Of a DNA stretch of 64,000 nucleotides, positions 32,940 through 43,907 are shown in pieces. The notes below the pieces were generated by a model. It saw only the letters and a list, made by a program, of their open reading frames with translations, ran no database searches and was not told where the DNA came from. Every line of letters starts with the position of its first letter. Within the stretch, counting starts at the first letter, position 1. The translations under genes and the position numbers were made by a program. The DNA comes from Mesostigma viride (lineage: Eukaryota; Streptophyta; Mesostigmatophyceae; Mesostigmatales; Mesostigmataceae). Location: the NCBI GenBank assembly GCA_009746045.1, contig RPFO01000448.1:3330049-3394048 (forward strand). Reading direction: 5' to 3'.

Positions 32940-35900
32940 TTAAGCCGGTGGCAGCCCCTCCGGGGCTTGCTGGTTGCGTACAAGAGCGGTTAGCCACGCG
33001 TCAAGCTCCTTGCTCATATCAACGTAGGCTTGCCTTTGGTTGCCAAGGACCATGCACTGGAGCGGAAGAGCAGCGGAGATGCACAGATAGCAATCGACCA
33101 GGTCGGCTGGGCGGGACTCCGGCCAATCAGCCAAATCCAGAGTAAAATGCAGGGGGTCATGCATATCTCGCTTCCACAGCCGAACCGCCAGAACGGCGTG
33201 GCCGGGCAAGAAAATCTCCTTCTGCCGTCCGTTTTGTCCCTCAACCCACCTAACCTCCTCCTTCTCCAGCACTGAGGCCTCCCTCACCACCTGCATCACC
33301 CAAAAAGGGTGGGCGGAATTGTGGTTCACGTCCTCTCTGTCTGACGGAACTGCGATGTAATCATACATGCGCATCTGCCTGCCAATGGCATCCCTTTGAT
33401 CCTTCAGCAGTTCCGCCCGCGTCAGCTGGCGAACCGGAGGTATGGGCTGCGTTGGCGGCATCAGGCGGAAAGTTTTCATCGTTTGGCCCTCATCGTTAAA
33501 TTCCTCGATATGTGTCCACTCGGTCCGGCACTCCTCCCACCTGTTAGCTAGGCAGGCTGGGCAGTAGCACGAAAAACGCCTCATCATCAGGAGCCCCGGG
33601 TCAGACTTGTCCAGGCGCCACCAGTGCGCTTGCTTGATGGCCTCGACACGCGTCGGTATCATACGGGCGCCGGAGTCGAGGTCCTGCAATGAGGGAGAAT
33701 GTCAGAAACGGAAAGTTGGTATGTGTCAATAGATCAAGTACACATGAAGGGTCACTCTGCAGAGATACCCCTTTGAAAGTGCTTTGCATGCATTTTTCAC
33801 TATATAAGACGCTAATTCATACCAGTTCTTTTAGCATTATCAAATAATAAAATGCAAATGGGCAAAAGGTCACTCTGCAGAGATACCTCAATCAAGTTCA
33901 AGAAAAATTGAGTTTCGCACCTCAGGAAAATGAAAGAAATGACGGTGGACGCCCTCTGCCCGAGCGCGGGCCGACTCCCTGCTCGTGGTTTTGCCTCCTT
34001 CCCAGCTGTCCCGCATGTACTTGACGATCTGGCGCCCTGTAACGATGCCCTGGTTCTCAGGAATGCATTGCATGTTCCTCACAATGCACTTGAACTTCGC
34101 TCCCTGACCATCCACCTCCCCCTTCCCGTGCTGCTCACCCAAGTAGTGGTACTCGAAGGATTCCAAGTCGGGATCCTGCATGAGGAGGCGGAAGACGGCG
34201 TTAACCACGTACTTGGACTTGAACTGGGATGAGCAGTTGTCAGAGCACATGAACATCCTCTTCACCCCCACACCAAGTCCGCGCAGGGTTTCCATGATTG
34301 TCCTCAGCGCGTAGACGAGCGCCCGCTCTCCCCGCTTCATCTTGGCTTCCCCGAGAAAAAAGAACGTTCGCTTTGCCATCGCACCATTGTGCAAATATCG
34401 CACGATCATGGGCATGAGGACAAAGCTCGTCTTGTGAAAGTACTGCGACTGCAGTTGGACGTAGTTGTTGTTCTCGTAATTCTCGGCCCAATCTCCATGC
34501 ACGAGCACATCCCCCTCAGTCATGTTCCTCTCCCGGTCCTTGATCGTTGCCGACTGCCACCATGACGTAAAGCAGTGGTTGGTAAAGTCCTCCCAACTCT
34601 CGATAATCGCCAGCCTCAGCTGCGCGGGCGTTGACCTCATCGTTTCCTGTACGGGCCGCTTGACCTTCTCCGGGACCCGCCGATCGGTCGCGTCCTGTTT
34701 TAACCAAGGGATGAAGTAAATTTGCAAGTAACATATTCATAAAGTATCAGAAAAGCCTTTAAATTAACATCGCGCTGCAGAATGACGCTGCGAAATAATT
34801 GCGTCACAAAATCCAAACACGCTTACCTCCCCTGCCGGTCGGGAAACCACTACCTCCTTCTTCACGTATCTGAACCAATTTAGTAGTTCTGTTGAATTCT
34901 TGTCCCGGTCACACAACACCCAGTCTTTGATGCCACACCGGGACTCGGGACACGAGTTCTCCATACATGCCCTCTTCAGAATGCGAAAGACAGACCCCTC
35001 CTCCATGGATGGGTCCCCTACCCTTGGCACCCCTTCCTCATCCTCCACGATCCTCTCATTTATTTCAAGATCGTCAAGGTCTTGCCCCTGCCATTCATCT
35101 TCCGTCACATTATTGTCCCCTTCCTCCTCTTCGTTTCTCGCCGAGTTTGCCCCACCCCCCAGCTCACTACCCCCATCCGCCTCCGCCACACGGCAATGGA
35201 AGTGCTTCACCCATTCGGTCGTGTGCAGGCTTTCGAACATCCCGCACGTGCCGTCAGGCAATCTCGCCCTTAAACATCCCTCACACTCGTCGCCGCACTT
35301 GCAGTTCTTGCCGTGCTTCGCCTTGCAGTACCTAGTCCATGCCGCTACCTTCGACTGCATGACCGTATGCGTCTCACAGGCGCACACGTTTCTCTCCTTC
35401 CACTTCCCCTTGACGGTTTTGGGGGCGTACTTGCAGAAAGTCGTATATCCGACATGGATGCCGACATCCTTCTCATACTGCGGACTTTTCTTGTCCCAGT
35501 ACGTGTGCTCCGCTAAAAACTTGAGATATATGTCCTCCTTCGAGGTGAGGTAGAAGTAGGCCCCTTGGACACCAACCAAAATCGCACGATTGCCAACTCG
35601 TTCGTGCGTCTTTATGGTATCCCTCTCTTGGGGCGAAGCGCGCGAGTTCTCCTCATCAGTCCAAGCCTGCGCGATCGACTCGATTACAAATTGGGGCAAC
35701 TTCCTCTTCTTTCGCGCCAGCGCACGCGTCAGGAACTCCATCTTCTGTTGCTTTCTGATCGCCCGAACTTTGAGAATGGTCTTCGCGGGGACACCCGTCA
35801 TTCTCTCCAACTCTGCCGCCGAAAACTCCTTCTCGATGTCGTCCCCACAAAAAAGAGTTGACACCAAAATGATCTTGACGTCTCTGTCATGGTCGGATTT

Positions 35901-36621
35901 CGACAGGTCGTCAAAAAGGGCGATCAGCCGAGCCACCCAAGACCTCGACAGTTGTGCAAGCCGCTGCTCATCAAAAAGCTTGGCCACCGGAATGTCAAAA
36001 TGCTCCGCCTTGAGCTCGTCAGCCCTCTTATTGAAGCCATCAACAATCTCCTCAAAAGAGGCCCGCTTGGTAGATTCATTCCTCATGTGATGAACTACGT
36101 TGTACGCCTCATCAGCAAGATGAGTCCCCACAACAGACTTCTTCTCGGCGTACTGGCCAGGCCTTTTCGCTGGCTTCCTGACGGCGGGCGAGGTGCTGCG
36201 GTTCTCATTCCCGAAATTTCGTTTCGAGCTGTTTTTCAGATCCGCTGCAAGGGGCGTCGGTGTCCCGATGCTCAAGTTGTGGGCATTGAGTCGATTAGCA
36301 AAGCCGCCACGCAAGGAGGAGGAGGTTGGCGAAAGAAACACCCGTTCCCGTGCTGCAGAAACAAAAAGAAATTCACGGAAATTAACATATTAGCAGGGTC
36401 ACTCCGCGAAATGACCCCACCTTCTTCGCAGATACAAAAGAATCTCAATTGCGAAGCAAATATAGAGAAAGTCAAACTTCATGAAATTTTTGGTAGCTCT
36501 GCAGCGCGACCCTTGCGAAGTTACACACAAGTTTTAAGGCCTTTTCGTATGGAACTGAGAAGAGGTCGCGCTGCAGCGCGACCAAGATTTGCATCATTGG
36601 AAACACACCTTCCCGGCTCAT
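32940..36621 (-). CDS. DDE-transposase-like protein, 4 exons, 1018 aa, intact
   Basis: Minus-strand exons 36609-36621, 34827-36352, 33921-34694 and 32940-33683 join through GT-AG introns with phases 1, 0 and 0, giving one 1018-codon frame. Exon 1 encodes only MSRE and one base. N-terminal part: basic, Ser-rich. About residues 220-340: QFVIESIAQAWTDEENSR, VGYTTFCKYAPKTV and CACETH. About 355-365: CKCGDECEGC, probably metal-binding. Exon 3: GDWAENY (D581), FMCSDNCSSQFKSKYV (D665) and EQHGKGEVDGQGAKFK (D708), the spacing and sequence style of a DDE/RNase H-fold nuclease found in large uncharacterised eukaryotic transposase-like families. The name of the superfamily is not known to me. The C-terminal third (RRFSCYCPACL, VLGNQRQAYVDM) is of unknown role. 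No frameshift or stop over about 3 kb of coding sequence suggests recent activity or selection. All three introns contain the GGGTC-GACCC palindrome. Confidence 0.8.
36353..36608 (-). repeat. Palindromes in intron 1 of the DDE-like gene
   Basis: Three palindrome-family members within 256 bp: GGGTCACTCCGCGAAATGACCCC near 36396 (imperfect), GGTAGCTCTGCAGCGCGACC near 36490 and the exact palindrome GGTCGCGCTGCAGCGCGACC near 36565. The other introns hold GGGTCACTCTGCAGAGATAC near 33750, GGTCACTCTGCAGAGATACC near 33869 and a weak TCGCGCTGCAGAATGACGC near 34769. Confidence 0.8.
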
Positions 36622-36699
36622 TTTTCAGGCGTGTCGTGTCGTTGCCGAGGTACCTGGATGATCACACCAAGACAGGAAAATACGTGAATTAATTCATGG

Positions 36700-37260
36700 A
36701 ATTATTTAAGATTCTACTAAATGAAATTGAATATTGAACATAATTGTTTTAATCATTATTGTTTAATTATGTAGCAGAAATATGGAAAGTATTTATTGGT
36801 ATTTATATAGTTTTAATTAGTATTTAGTACTATTTCTATTACAATCATTATTGTTTAGATAGAAGAAATATGAACTGGACAGACTAGCTATCTCTAATAC
36901 TAAATATTTTCTACTTATTGTATGAAAAAAAGAGTGATGTCCATAAATATATGTAATATTGTCATAAAATTTAATCTATATTTTAAATTTGTATTCATGG
37001 CATTAATCTATCTAGTACTAGTCATTTATATAAAAAACTAGTACAGTAAGTTAGCAGTAAATAGGAAAATATATTTAACAAATATTAGAAAGAACATATA
37101 TCATATTCATAACAATAATCATAATAATAAGCATATGGACAGCAGAAAGTATAAATATATTGGCTAGCATGTTAGTATATATCCCCATACATTTACTATA
37201 CCCGATTCATTATATTTATTTGTATACCCCAAAAGTTCTGCATTCGAAATTTTTGCCATA
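36700..37260. other. AT-rich gene-free stretch 5' of the DDE-like gene
   Basis: Very AT-rich sequence with many TATTTA/ATTAGTA stretches upstream of the DDE-like gene start at 36621. No open frame of note. It might include its promoter or be a matrix-like AT spacer. A palindrome variant, CGTCGCTTTGCAGAGTGACG, lies just beyond at about 37278. Confidence 0.4.
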
Positions 37261-37334
37261 CCACGTGGCAGTAGGCACGTCGCTTTGCAGAGTGACGACT
37301 GGTGGTAATATGACAGATGATCTCTCAGACGACG

Positions 37335-37412
37335 TGCAAAAAAGCACCGGGCTCACGCTAGAATCGAACCGCGGACGTCGTTATCCACGGCAGCATGGTG
37401 ACGCCCGAATCC
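37335..37412 (-). ncRNA. tRNA-like / Pol III promoter-like sequence
   Basis: On the minus strand TGCTGCCGTGGATAACG resembles an A box (D-arm of arginine-type tRNAs), GGTTCGATTCT matches the B box, and TTTTTT follows at about 37340. The interval between them is too short for an anticodon arm, and the T-stem pairs poorly, so this is not a functional tRNA. It could be a SINE head or a tRNA pseudogene. Confidence 0.3.
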
Positions 37413-37439
37413 AAACATCCCGATTGTAGCGTCAAATTG

Positions 37440-37990
37440 GCTGCGTGTTGTTCCTTTTTATACCTGCGGGACCGTGAAGACCGACGCTTGGATTACGTCA
37501 CATTGTGAGTCGTCCAATCCGCATGCGCGGTTTGTCAATAAGAATAATCTAGCGCCGCGTTTCGCCTCGTTGGCCGAATGGCGAGCATGCCACGTTTTCC
37601 GTCCTGAACGCCGGTTACGCTGGGCCGTTGACAGGGGTCGCTCCACGGACGATCGGTCACAACAGCTGTTGGGTTTCGAAAACCGCACCACCACTGCTGC
37701 CGCCATAGCTGTTTTCTGTAATAATCATCGCTGCCTAGCTGAAGATGGTGAGGACTGCCGCCTCAACTCGCCGCCATAATGAAAAAGGTGCATCAACAGC
37801 GCAGTCTTTTTTGATGTCGAGCGTGATGTTTGTTGCTATGCCTTCAAATGGTCCGGTTAGTTTATAGCTAGCCCAATTCTAATCGTGGTCCTGTTCAATG
37901 CCGTTTTTCCCCCTTCCTGATTTATGCGTGCAGGTAAATGTGCAACGAACCCCTACTTACTCGCGCGAGCAGGGTGGCGTCTATGATGCC
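37440..37990. other. Unassigned, short open frames on both strands
   Basis: Two overlapping frames (37474-37779 plus, 37458-37706 minus, the latter beginning with a real ATG followed by AAAVVVRF) are GC-rich, but neither carries a known motif or obvious splice partners. I do not call a gene. Confidence 0.25.
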
Positions 37991-37995
37991 CTTTT

Positions 37996-38608
37996 GTAGT
38001 CCTCAGCCAGCGATATGGCTTGTTTTTTCGTGTTGGTCCTCAGCCAGCGACATGACTTCTTTTTTCTGGTTGGTTCTCGGCCAGCGATATGCCTTCTTTT
38101 TAAGGGTTGGTCCTCAGCCAGCGACATGGCTTCTTTTTTCGTGTTGGTCCTCAGCCAGCGATATGCCTTCTTTTTTAGGGTTGGTCCTCAGCCAGCAATA
38201 TGTTTTCTTTTTTCGTGTTGGTCCTCAGCCAGCGACACGGCTTCTTTTTAAGGGTTGGTCCTCAGCGAGCGACCAGAGTATTTTTTCGTATTGGTCCTCT
38301 GCCAGCTAAATGTTTTCTTTTTTCGTGTTGGTCCTAAGCCAGCTAAATGTTTTCTTTTTTCGTGTTGGTCCTCAGCCAGCGATATGTTTTCTTTTTTCGT
38401 GTTGGTCGTCAGCCAGCGATATGTTTTCTTTTTTCGTGTTGGTCCTCAGCCAGCGATATGGCTTCTTTTTTCGTGTTGGTCGTCAGCCAGCGATATGTTT
38501 TATTTTTTCGTGTTGGTCCTCAGCCAGCAATATGTTTTCTTTTTTCGTGTTGGTCCTCAGCCAGCGATATGGCTTCTTTTTTCGTGTTGGTCCTCAGCCA
38601 GCGATATG
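37996..38608 (+). repeat. 37-bp tandem repeat, about 16 copies
   Basis: Unit TTCTTTTTTCGTGTTGGTCC plus TCAGCCAGCGATATGGC or ATGTT variants. The repeat ends at about 38608 and is followed directly by a single CCACCACCACCATCCATGCC motif, the core of the 30-bp satellite at 48.7-51.1 kb. There are no unique spacers, so it is not CRISPR-like. Open frames across it (SCWSSASDM-type repeats) are incidental. Confidence 0.93.
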
Positions 38609-38672
38609 TCCACCACCACCATCCATGCCCTACCAGCCATTAAGAATGTACTCCAGCACGCAAAATGTACTT
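38609..38672 (+). repeat. Single remnant of the 30-bp satellite with its flank
   Basis: CACCACCACCATCCATGCCC, then CCAGCCATTAAGAATGTACT and CCAGCACGCAAAATGTAC. The left flank of the 48.7-kb array, read on the minus strand, has CCAGCCGTGAAGAATGTACT and CCAGCACAAGTACATTTTG. The shared flank shows that the two loci derive from the same dispersed sequence, now in opposite orientation. Confidence 0.65.
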
Positions 38673-38679
38673 CGTACCG

Positions 38680-38816
38680 AAGTTTGTCTTTTTATGCTGA
38701 AAATTGTCATGCATGATGTTTGCAACCAAAATAGACCTCGTACAAAGTTTGGTATCGATCGGACGTCATCTTGGTGACATTTGCTAGCAATAAAGGTACA
38801 TTTTTGTCATTTTTTG
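38680..38816 (+). repeat. Satellite (~180 bp unit), left part interrupted by transposon
   Basis: TTTGCAACCAAAATAGACC, TACAAAGTTTGG, GTGACATTTGCTAGCA and TTTTTGTCATTTTTTG match the repeats at 40.6-41.2 kb. The piggyBac-like element lies within this array, so the satellite is older than the insertion. Confidence 0.75.
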
Positions 38817-38820
38817 TTAA

Positions 38821-40556
38821 CCCGTGTTTTTTTACAACGCGATACATCGCGTTGTAGGGTTAGAACGCGATGTATCGCGTTGTAATCTGACACGTGGCAA
38901 ACCTATTGAACATGCGATTTTTGGTCTGAAACTTTCAAGATAGGTCAGAAACATCTCATAGAATTCAAGAAAAAATCCTGGTATTTTTGGTATTTTTTTT
39001 GTGACAGCTGCAAACAAATATGTACCACTGAAATCAGGCATTTTCGCGGGACGAAGGTGAAGACGACGGCGATGGCGGCAGGTAGATCTCGCCAGTTTTC
39101 GCGCGAATTTCAGTGGCTGTTGGGTGGCACGACCATGATGATGCGTTCAAAGGTTGATAATTAGGTTTCTACGAGTTTGTTGAGGTACTGGGGCAAAGGA
39201 AACGTAGTTTTTTCCAGTTTCTCACCCAACTTTCATGCGGAAACCCTGGAAACCGGCATACATATTATTACGTCAAGACTCGGGTCTGCTGCGGCACCAT
39301 GCTTGGTATTTCCATGGTGTTTCGACTTCTTAACACATGTTTATTCATTCCGAACGTCCGGACTCTCGGCTAAACCGAGAATTGTGCAGACTTTTATTGG
39401 GTAGCGCCGGGCATGATGGTGCCTGCAAATAGCGTAAGGCGTGACCGTGGCTATTGCTACGGTATGCTGTATTTTCCTGGAAATGGCCTCTGCCACCGGC
39501 TCAATAGTGCTTGCAGGCGTAAGTATATCGTGTTTCTACCTAGTTTCTGCCAGTTTTCCACTTATTTCTACCGACCTCTGCCCAGCCTCTCTAAGACCGC
39601 CATCCTACTCGACGTTGCTTGCATGTCAGCCATAGCAGGTTGCAGTTGTGCAGTATTTAGGTGCTGTATACGTCGCCAAGCCGTGCATATATCGTGAGGA
39701 TTGGATGTTGATGGTTTATACTGCGTTGATTGTGCAAGAAGACCAGCTAGGTGCCCATAATCATGGTGTATAATCATGTGTTGTTAGCATCTTGCCACCA
39801 TTTGCTAGCATGCATTCCAGCGTCATCTTTGCCTGCATGTAAGCTCATGGATCACTCAACCTATCCAAGCCTTGCATTACACGTGCCTCTTTCTTTCAGT
39901 ATTGCACGCGTTATGGAATGAAAACCCAGCACCTCCGTTCCCACGAGGCATGTGCTCAACACGTTGTGAGAGTGGATGATGCTTTGGCTATGGCTGCCTG
40001 ATTCAGTCATATTAGTCATCCAGTCATGATGTTTGATGCATGTTTGATGCTGTATAACTTATACAACACCTATTTTCAACGTTTTGACCCTCCAAGCTCA
40101 CTATGGCCCCGTTTATGGGGCTCATGTCGTTGCGTCATGTTGTGAAGGGCTCTCATTTTTCCCACTGCGTTGTACTGCGTTGTAATTGTGATGCTAATGA
40201 AAAATAGCTCCAGTGGCCCAATGGGCCTGAGTTTTGTTTCACAGAGCCTGCATATGTTGCCCATAGCTCGTGCAAGAAGCCAGATTTTTTTCATGAACCA
40301 TTTGTGAATAAGCACATGACTTGTGACCTAGGGTCAAGAAATCGCGGTCATGGTCAGACCCCCCTGTATTCAAACCAGTGTATCTCTCTAATGAATTAGC
40401 ATTTTGTAGGTCTGAGTAGCTCAAAAAATCCTTTGATTTATGGGCTTTCAGGAAAGTATATACATGACCATGAAAAAAAATTTTCCTGAGGTGCTATACG
40501 CGTTCTAAAAAAAGCTTACAACGCGATATATCGCGTTCTAATTAAAAAAACACGGG
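38821..40556. mobile_element. Non-autonomous piggyBac-like element with TTAA duplication
   Basis: Flanked exactly by TTAA (38817-38820 and 40557-40560). Terminal inverted repeats: CCCGTGTTTTTTTA at the left, and TAAAAAAACACGGG at the right. Subterminal palindromes AACGCGATACATCGCGTT and AACGCGATGTATCGCGTT (38837-38885) and AACGCGATATATCGCGTT (near 40520) lie inside each end. TTAA target and CCC-initial repeats are the hallmarks of piggyBac. The 1,736-bp interior has no transposase frame, so it would need a transposase in trans. Confidence 0.85.
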
Positions 40557-40560
40557 TTAA

Positions 40561-41225
40561 ATTAAATAGTAATAAATAGGAAACAGTACTAAATCACGTA
40601 AAACCATCATGGATATTTGCAAGCAACCTAGTTACCACTAGAATAGACCATGCACAAAGTTTGGGGTCAATCTGAACTCTGAAAATAGTGACGTTTGCTA
40701 GCATAAATACTGCATTTTTTGCCATTTTCAAGCATTTTGCTCAGTGTAAGCTACTAAACAATATCAAACTACGTCATAAAGCTATGAAATATTGGAAGCA
40801 ACCTAAACACCACTAGATTAGACCATGTGCCAAGTTTGGGCTCAGTCTGACGTCAAAATAGTGACGTTTGCTAGCATAAATGGTGCATTTTTTGCCATTT
40901 TCAAGCATTTTGCTCAGTGTAAGCTACTAAACAATATCAAACTATGTCAGAAAGCTATGAAATGTTGGAAGCAACCTAAACACCACTAGATTAGACCATG
41001 GGCCAAGTTTGGGCCCAGTTTGATCTCAAAATAGTGACGTTTGCTAGCATAAATGGTGCAATTTTTGCCTTTTTCAAGCATTTTGGTAAGTATAGTTGCC
41101 TCAAACTATGTCAGAAAACTGTGAATTGTTGTAAATAACCTGTTTGCCACTACATTAGACCATCCTCAACTTGTAAGGTCAGGCATAGGTAAAGGTAGTG
41201 ACATTTGCTAGCACTATATACAAGC
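40561..41225 (+). repeat. ~180-bp satellite, about four copies
   Basis: Units begin with GCAAGCAACCT or GAAGCAACCTAAACACCAC, continue ATTAGACCATG, CAAGTTTGGG, AATAGTGACGTTTGCTAGCA, TGCATTTTTTGCCATTTTCA and AGCATTTTGCTCAGTGTAAG. Copies at about 40615, 40797, 40970 and 41130 decline in similarity. This is the right continuation of the array at 38.68 kb. Confidence 0.85.
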
Positions 41226-41229
41226 ATAT

Positions 41230-41640
41230 TATGCCTCTTTTCGCATATACACATTAAAAATAACAAGACATCATCATATCATGGCCTTAATACAAGGTGT
41301 GCAAATGCAAATCACACCAGATCGGATGACCAATGATGGGTGGCTGCATGCCAACACATCTACCAGGCTGCAGGGTGAGAGGCCACATCGCTACAAGACA
41401 GGAATCCTCGCAATTGCACAACACCGCTAGTACACTGTGCACATACCCCAAGAGGATTTGGCTACAAGCCATAAAAGTTTGGCCATGCTAACACATTCTT
41501 CATCCAAGCAAAATGCAGCCTCTCCAAACTCAACTCATTGATTTAAATTCAGCTAGGCCAGGCGTGCATGCTCTACTTGCCGACAACCATGAGTAAACTT
41601 GTCTACCACTTCATTCCATGCGCCGGTAGATGGCACCGTC
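41230..41640. other. Unassigned
   Basis: No gene recognised. It lies 3' of the minus-strand hypothetical gene and may contain its 3' UTR or a final exon. Confidence 0.3.
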
Positions 41641-41674
41641 TCATCTACCAGTCATCCCCGGCTCCCATTCCGCA

Positions 41675-41822
41675 TCCTCCTCTCCCTCTCCCTCTCCCTC
41701 TTCCTCCTCCCCCTCCCCCTCCCATTCTCCCTCCCCCTCTCCCTCCCCTCTCCCTCCTCCTCCCCCTCCTCCTCCCCCTCTTTCTCCCCCTCTTTCTCTC
41801 CCTCTTCCTCCTCCTCCCCGCC
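41675..41822 (+). repeat. CCCTCT/CTCCTCC polypyrimidine tract
   Basis: A nearly pure pyrimidine run of about 150 bp. On the minus strand it codes for an acidic Glu/Gly/Arg stretch in one frame, possibly a C-terminal tail of the hypothetical gene. Such tracts can form triplex DNA. Confidence 0.85.
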
Positions 41823-41871
41823 TTCACTGTCACTGTGCACAGCAGGGACGGCATCGTCTATGTGGGTGCCA

Positions 41872-43630
41872 TCACCTGCGTTCACGGTGCCAGCCTAGCT
41901 CCTGTGGAAAGAAGCGAGCGCGGCCAAATGCCTCGACTGGGTGTGGGCAGCCGCACACGAACTGCGTCACCTCCGCCAGGGCATGATAGTCCTCATACTG
42001 CCCATCAGCCCACATCGCCTTGATGAGCAGGTGACCTCCCCTTTCCTGAACCTTAGTGACCCAGCCATGGAAGCGCTCCCTCTTCCTCGCTATCCCCGGA
42101 AACAGGGCACACAGGCGCATCCCGATAAGCGCACGTGCTCCATGCTCGGCAAAGTAGGCATTGCAGTCATCCTTTGCTGCTGCCCTGGCGGCGGTGGCAG
42201 TCTTGTAATGCTCAAAGTCAATCTGCGGGTGCTCTTTCAACGCCGCCACCGTGGCAGCTGACAGTTTGCCGGTACTGATCAGCTCAGGCTGGTGCACCTC
42301 TGCCGTACCGCCCACTGTCCAGTGCTGCAGGTGTACATCAGAAATGGGGACCGTCATCCCTGCGCTGCCGCCACCTAATGTCACTCTAGAAAACTGGCCC
42401 GTCCACGACGGTGCGTAGTAAGGAGAGGCGACAATGCTGTCACGCTCCGTGCGATCGCCTTCCAGATCAAGGACCTTCACCAGCATGTGTGGTGCCCACG
42501 GCATTCCCTGCCCGCAGGTGACGGCTGGCCGCTTAACAACGAGTAGGTCGCTGCGTCGTATGAGGCTTCCATTCACCTTGAAGGTGTGCCTGCCGGAAAT
42601 CAGTGTGCGCAAAGCGGGCGTTGCCGTTGATGTGCTCCCTCGCGCAGCGGGCGCACATGCGCGGTTGATCTGCGCTTGAATCTCGCGGGCAGGGCAAGCG
42701 ACGTGTGAGATTACTTGTTTTATGGGCAGCCTCAGTGCTCGTGTTGCCCGCGCAACCGACTGGTCGCCTGCAGATCGCAGCGGTAAGGGTACCGCCTTGT
42801 TCGCTTGCAGTTCACGCTTCTCTTTGAGCTTTTGCTCCATGATGTCGAACAGATTCTCGTTGTTGGCACGCACATCCTCCACGGACTTTGGCACCTGCTC
42901 AATCCATCCGTCCAGCAACTGCTGCTTCTCAGCGGCGACGATGTCAGGAAAAAGGCTGTGAAGGCTAGCGCAGGTACATCTCCTGGCACCGCCCTCGTCC
43001 CATTCAAAAAGCGGCACTAGACCAGGACTTCCTTTGGGGGCCTTGCCACGCTCTATGAGGAGGCACCCATAGACAGGATCTCCCTGCGGGGTGTACCCAA
43101 TGGGCGTGACCCCGTCACAAGCCTCGCCATTAGGCCCTGTGGGCTGCCACTTGTTCACCGGTGCATTTACCAACGTCTCCGATGCGGCTAGGCGCCAGCG
43201 GACATACACGGTCATATCCGGGCCCCAAAACACTTCGAGATCGAACACCTTCGAAGAGCGGTGCCTCTCCCTCTCGGCTTCGGTTGCTGGCTCATCATCC
43301 AAGTCGGCGGTGGCGCCCGCGCCCGCACCCGCGCCGGCGCCTGCGCCCCCACCCCCGCCCGCGCCCGCGCGCGCGCCTTGGGTGGCGCCCGCGCCCGCAC
43401 CCGCGCCGGCGCCTGCGCCCCCGCCCCCGCCCCCGCCCGGGCCCGCGCCCGCGCCCGCGTCTTGGGTGGCGCCCGCGCCCGCACCCGCGCCTTCTCCCCC
43501 GCCCCCCCCCGCCCGCGCCCCCGCCCGCGCCATGGGTGTGGCCCGCGGCTGGCTTCTTCGGAAATGCGTCCATCGATTTCACCCACCGGCCGTCAGCGGT
43601 GGATGCACCCTTTCGGCCACGTTGTGACAT
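41872..43630 (-). CDS. Hypothetical protein, Gly/Ala-rich N-terminus, about 550 aa
   Basis: A 1.66-kb uninterrupted minus-strand frame (43533-41872). A likely ATG at 43630 (MSQRGRKGAS) is in another frame, separated by a C10-type homopolymer at about 43500, so either the start is wrong or the run carries an indel. The first 90 residues are Gly/Ala/Arg low complexity from a GC-rich hexamer-like repeat. After that the protein looks globular: KVFDLEVFWGPDMTVYVRW, LIERGKAPKG, ARRCTCASLHSLFPDI, DGWIEQVPKS, CPAREIQAQINRAC, PWAPHMLVKVLDLEGD and, near the C-terminus, FHGWVTKVQERGGHLLIKAMWADGQYED-type sequence suggesting a small beta-barrel (Tudor-like, inference). I recognise no family. Beyond the stop, a second frame codes a Glu/Arg-rich acidic tail over the CCCTCT repeat; an intron or frameshift might join it. 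Confidence 0.5.
43315..43535. repeat. GC-rich GCGCCCGC/GCCCCC low-complexity tract
   Basis: Imperfect repeats of GCGCCCGCGCCCGCACCCGC type, including two near copies of a TTGGGTGGCGCCCGCGCCCG block about 70 bp apart (near 43378 and 43462). It supplies the Gly/Ala-rich start of the hypothetical protein and includes C10-type homopolymers prone to indels. Confidence 0.8.
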
Positions 43631-43907
43631 CAAGCGCGGCGTCCCCAATAGAACAGTCATGCAATATGAATAATCATTAGTATCAACGATGCGTTCATGC
43701 AGGCGTGAACTGTGAAATACAACAAGCATGCAACAACGACTCCAGCACACTTAGTAAATACTGCTCATAATATCTGTGGCACATGCAACATGGTTAAAAC
43801 ACACATGGATGACCTGTATGGCTGCACATGAACTGTCCACCTAGAGAAGACTAGAAATTCAGCATGATATCAAGAGCCATCCACACAAATATATGTCTTA
43901 CCGCAGC

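Noticed and set aside
37335-37412. Functional tRNA gene
   Set aside because: The anticodon arm does not fit, the T-stem does not pair and the acceptor stem is only about 4 bp.
37996-38608. CRISPR-like array of 37-bp repeats
   Set aside because: Units are directly adjacent with no unique spacers, there are no cas genes, and the context is eukaryotic. It is a minisatellite.
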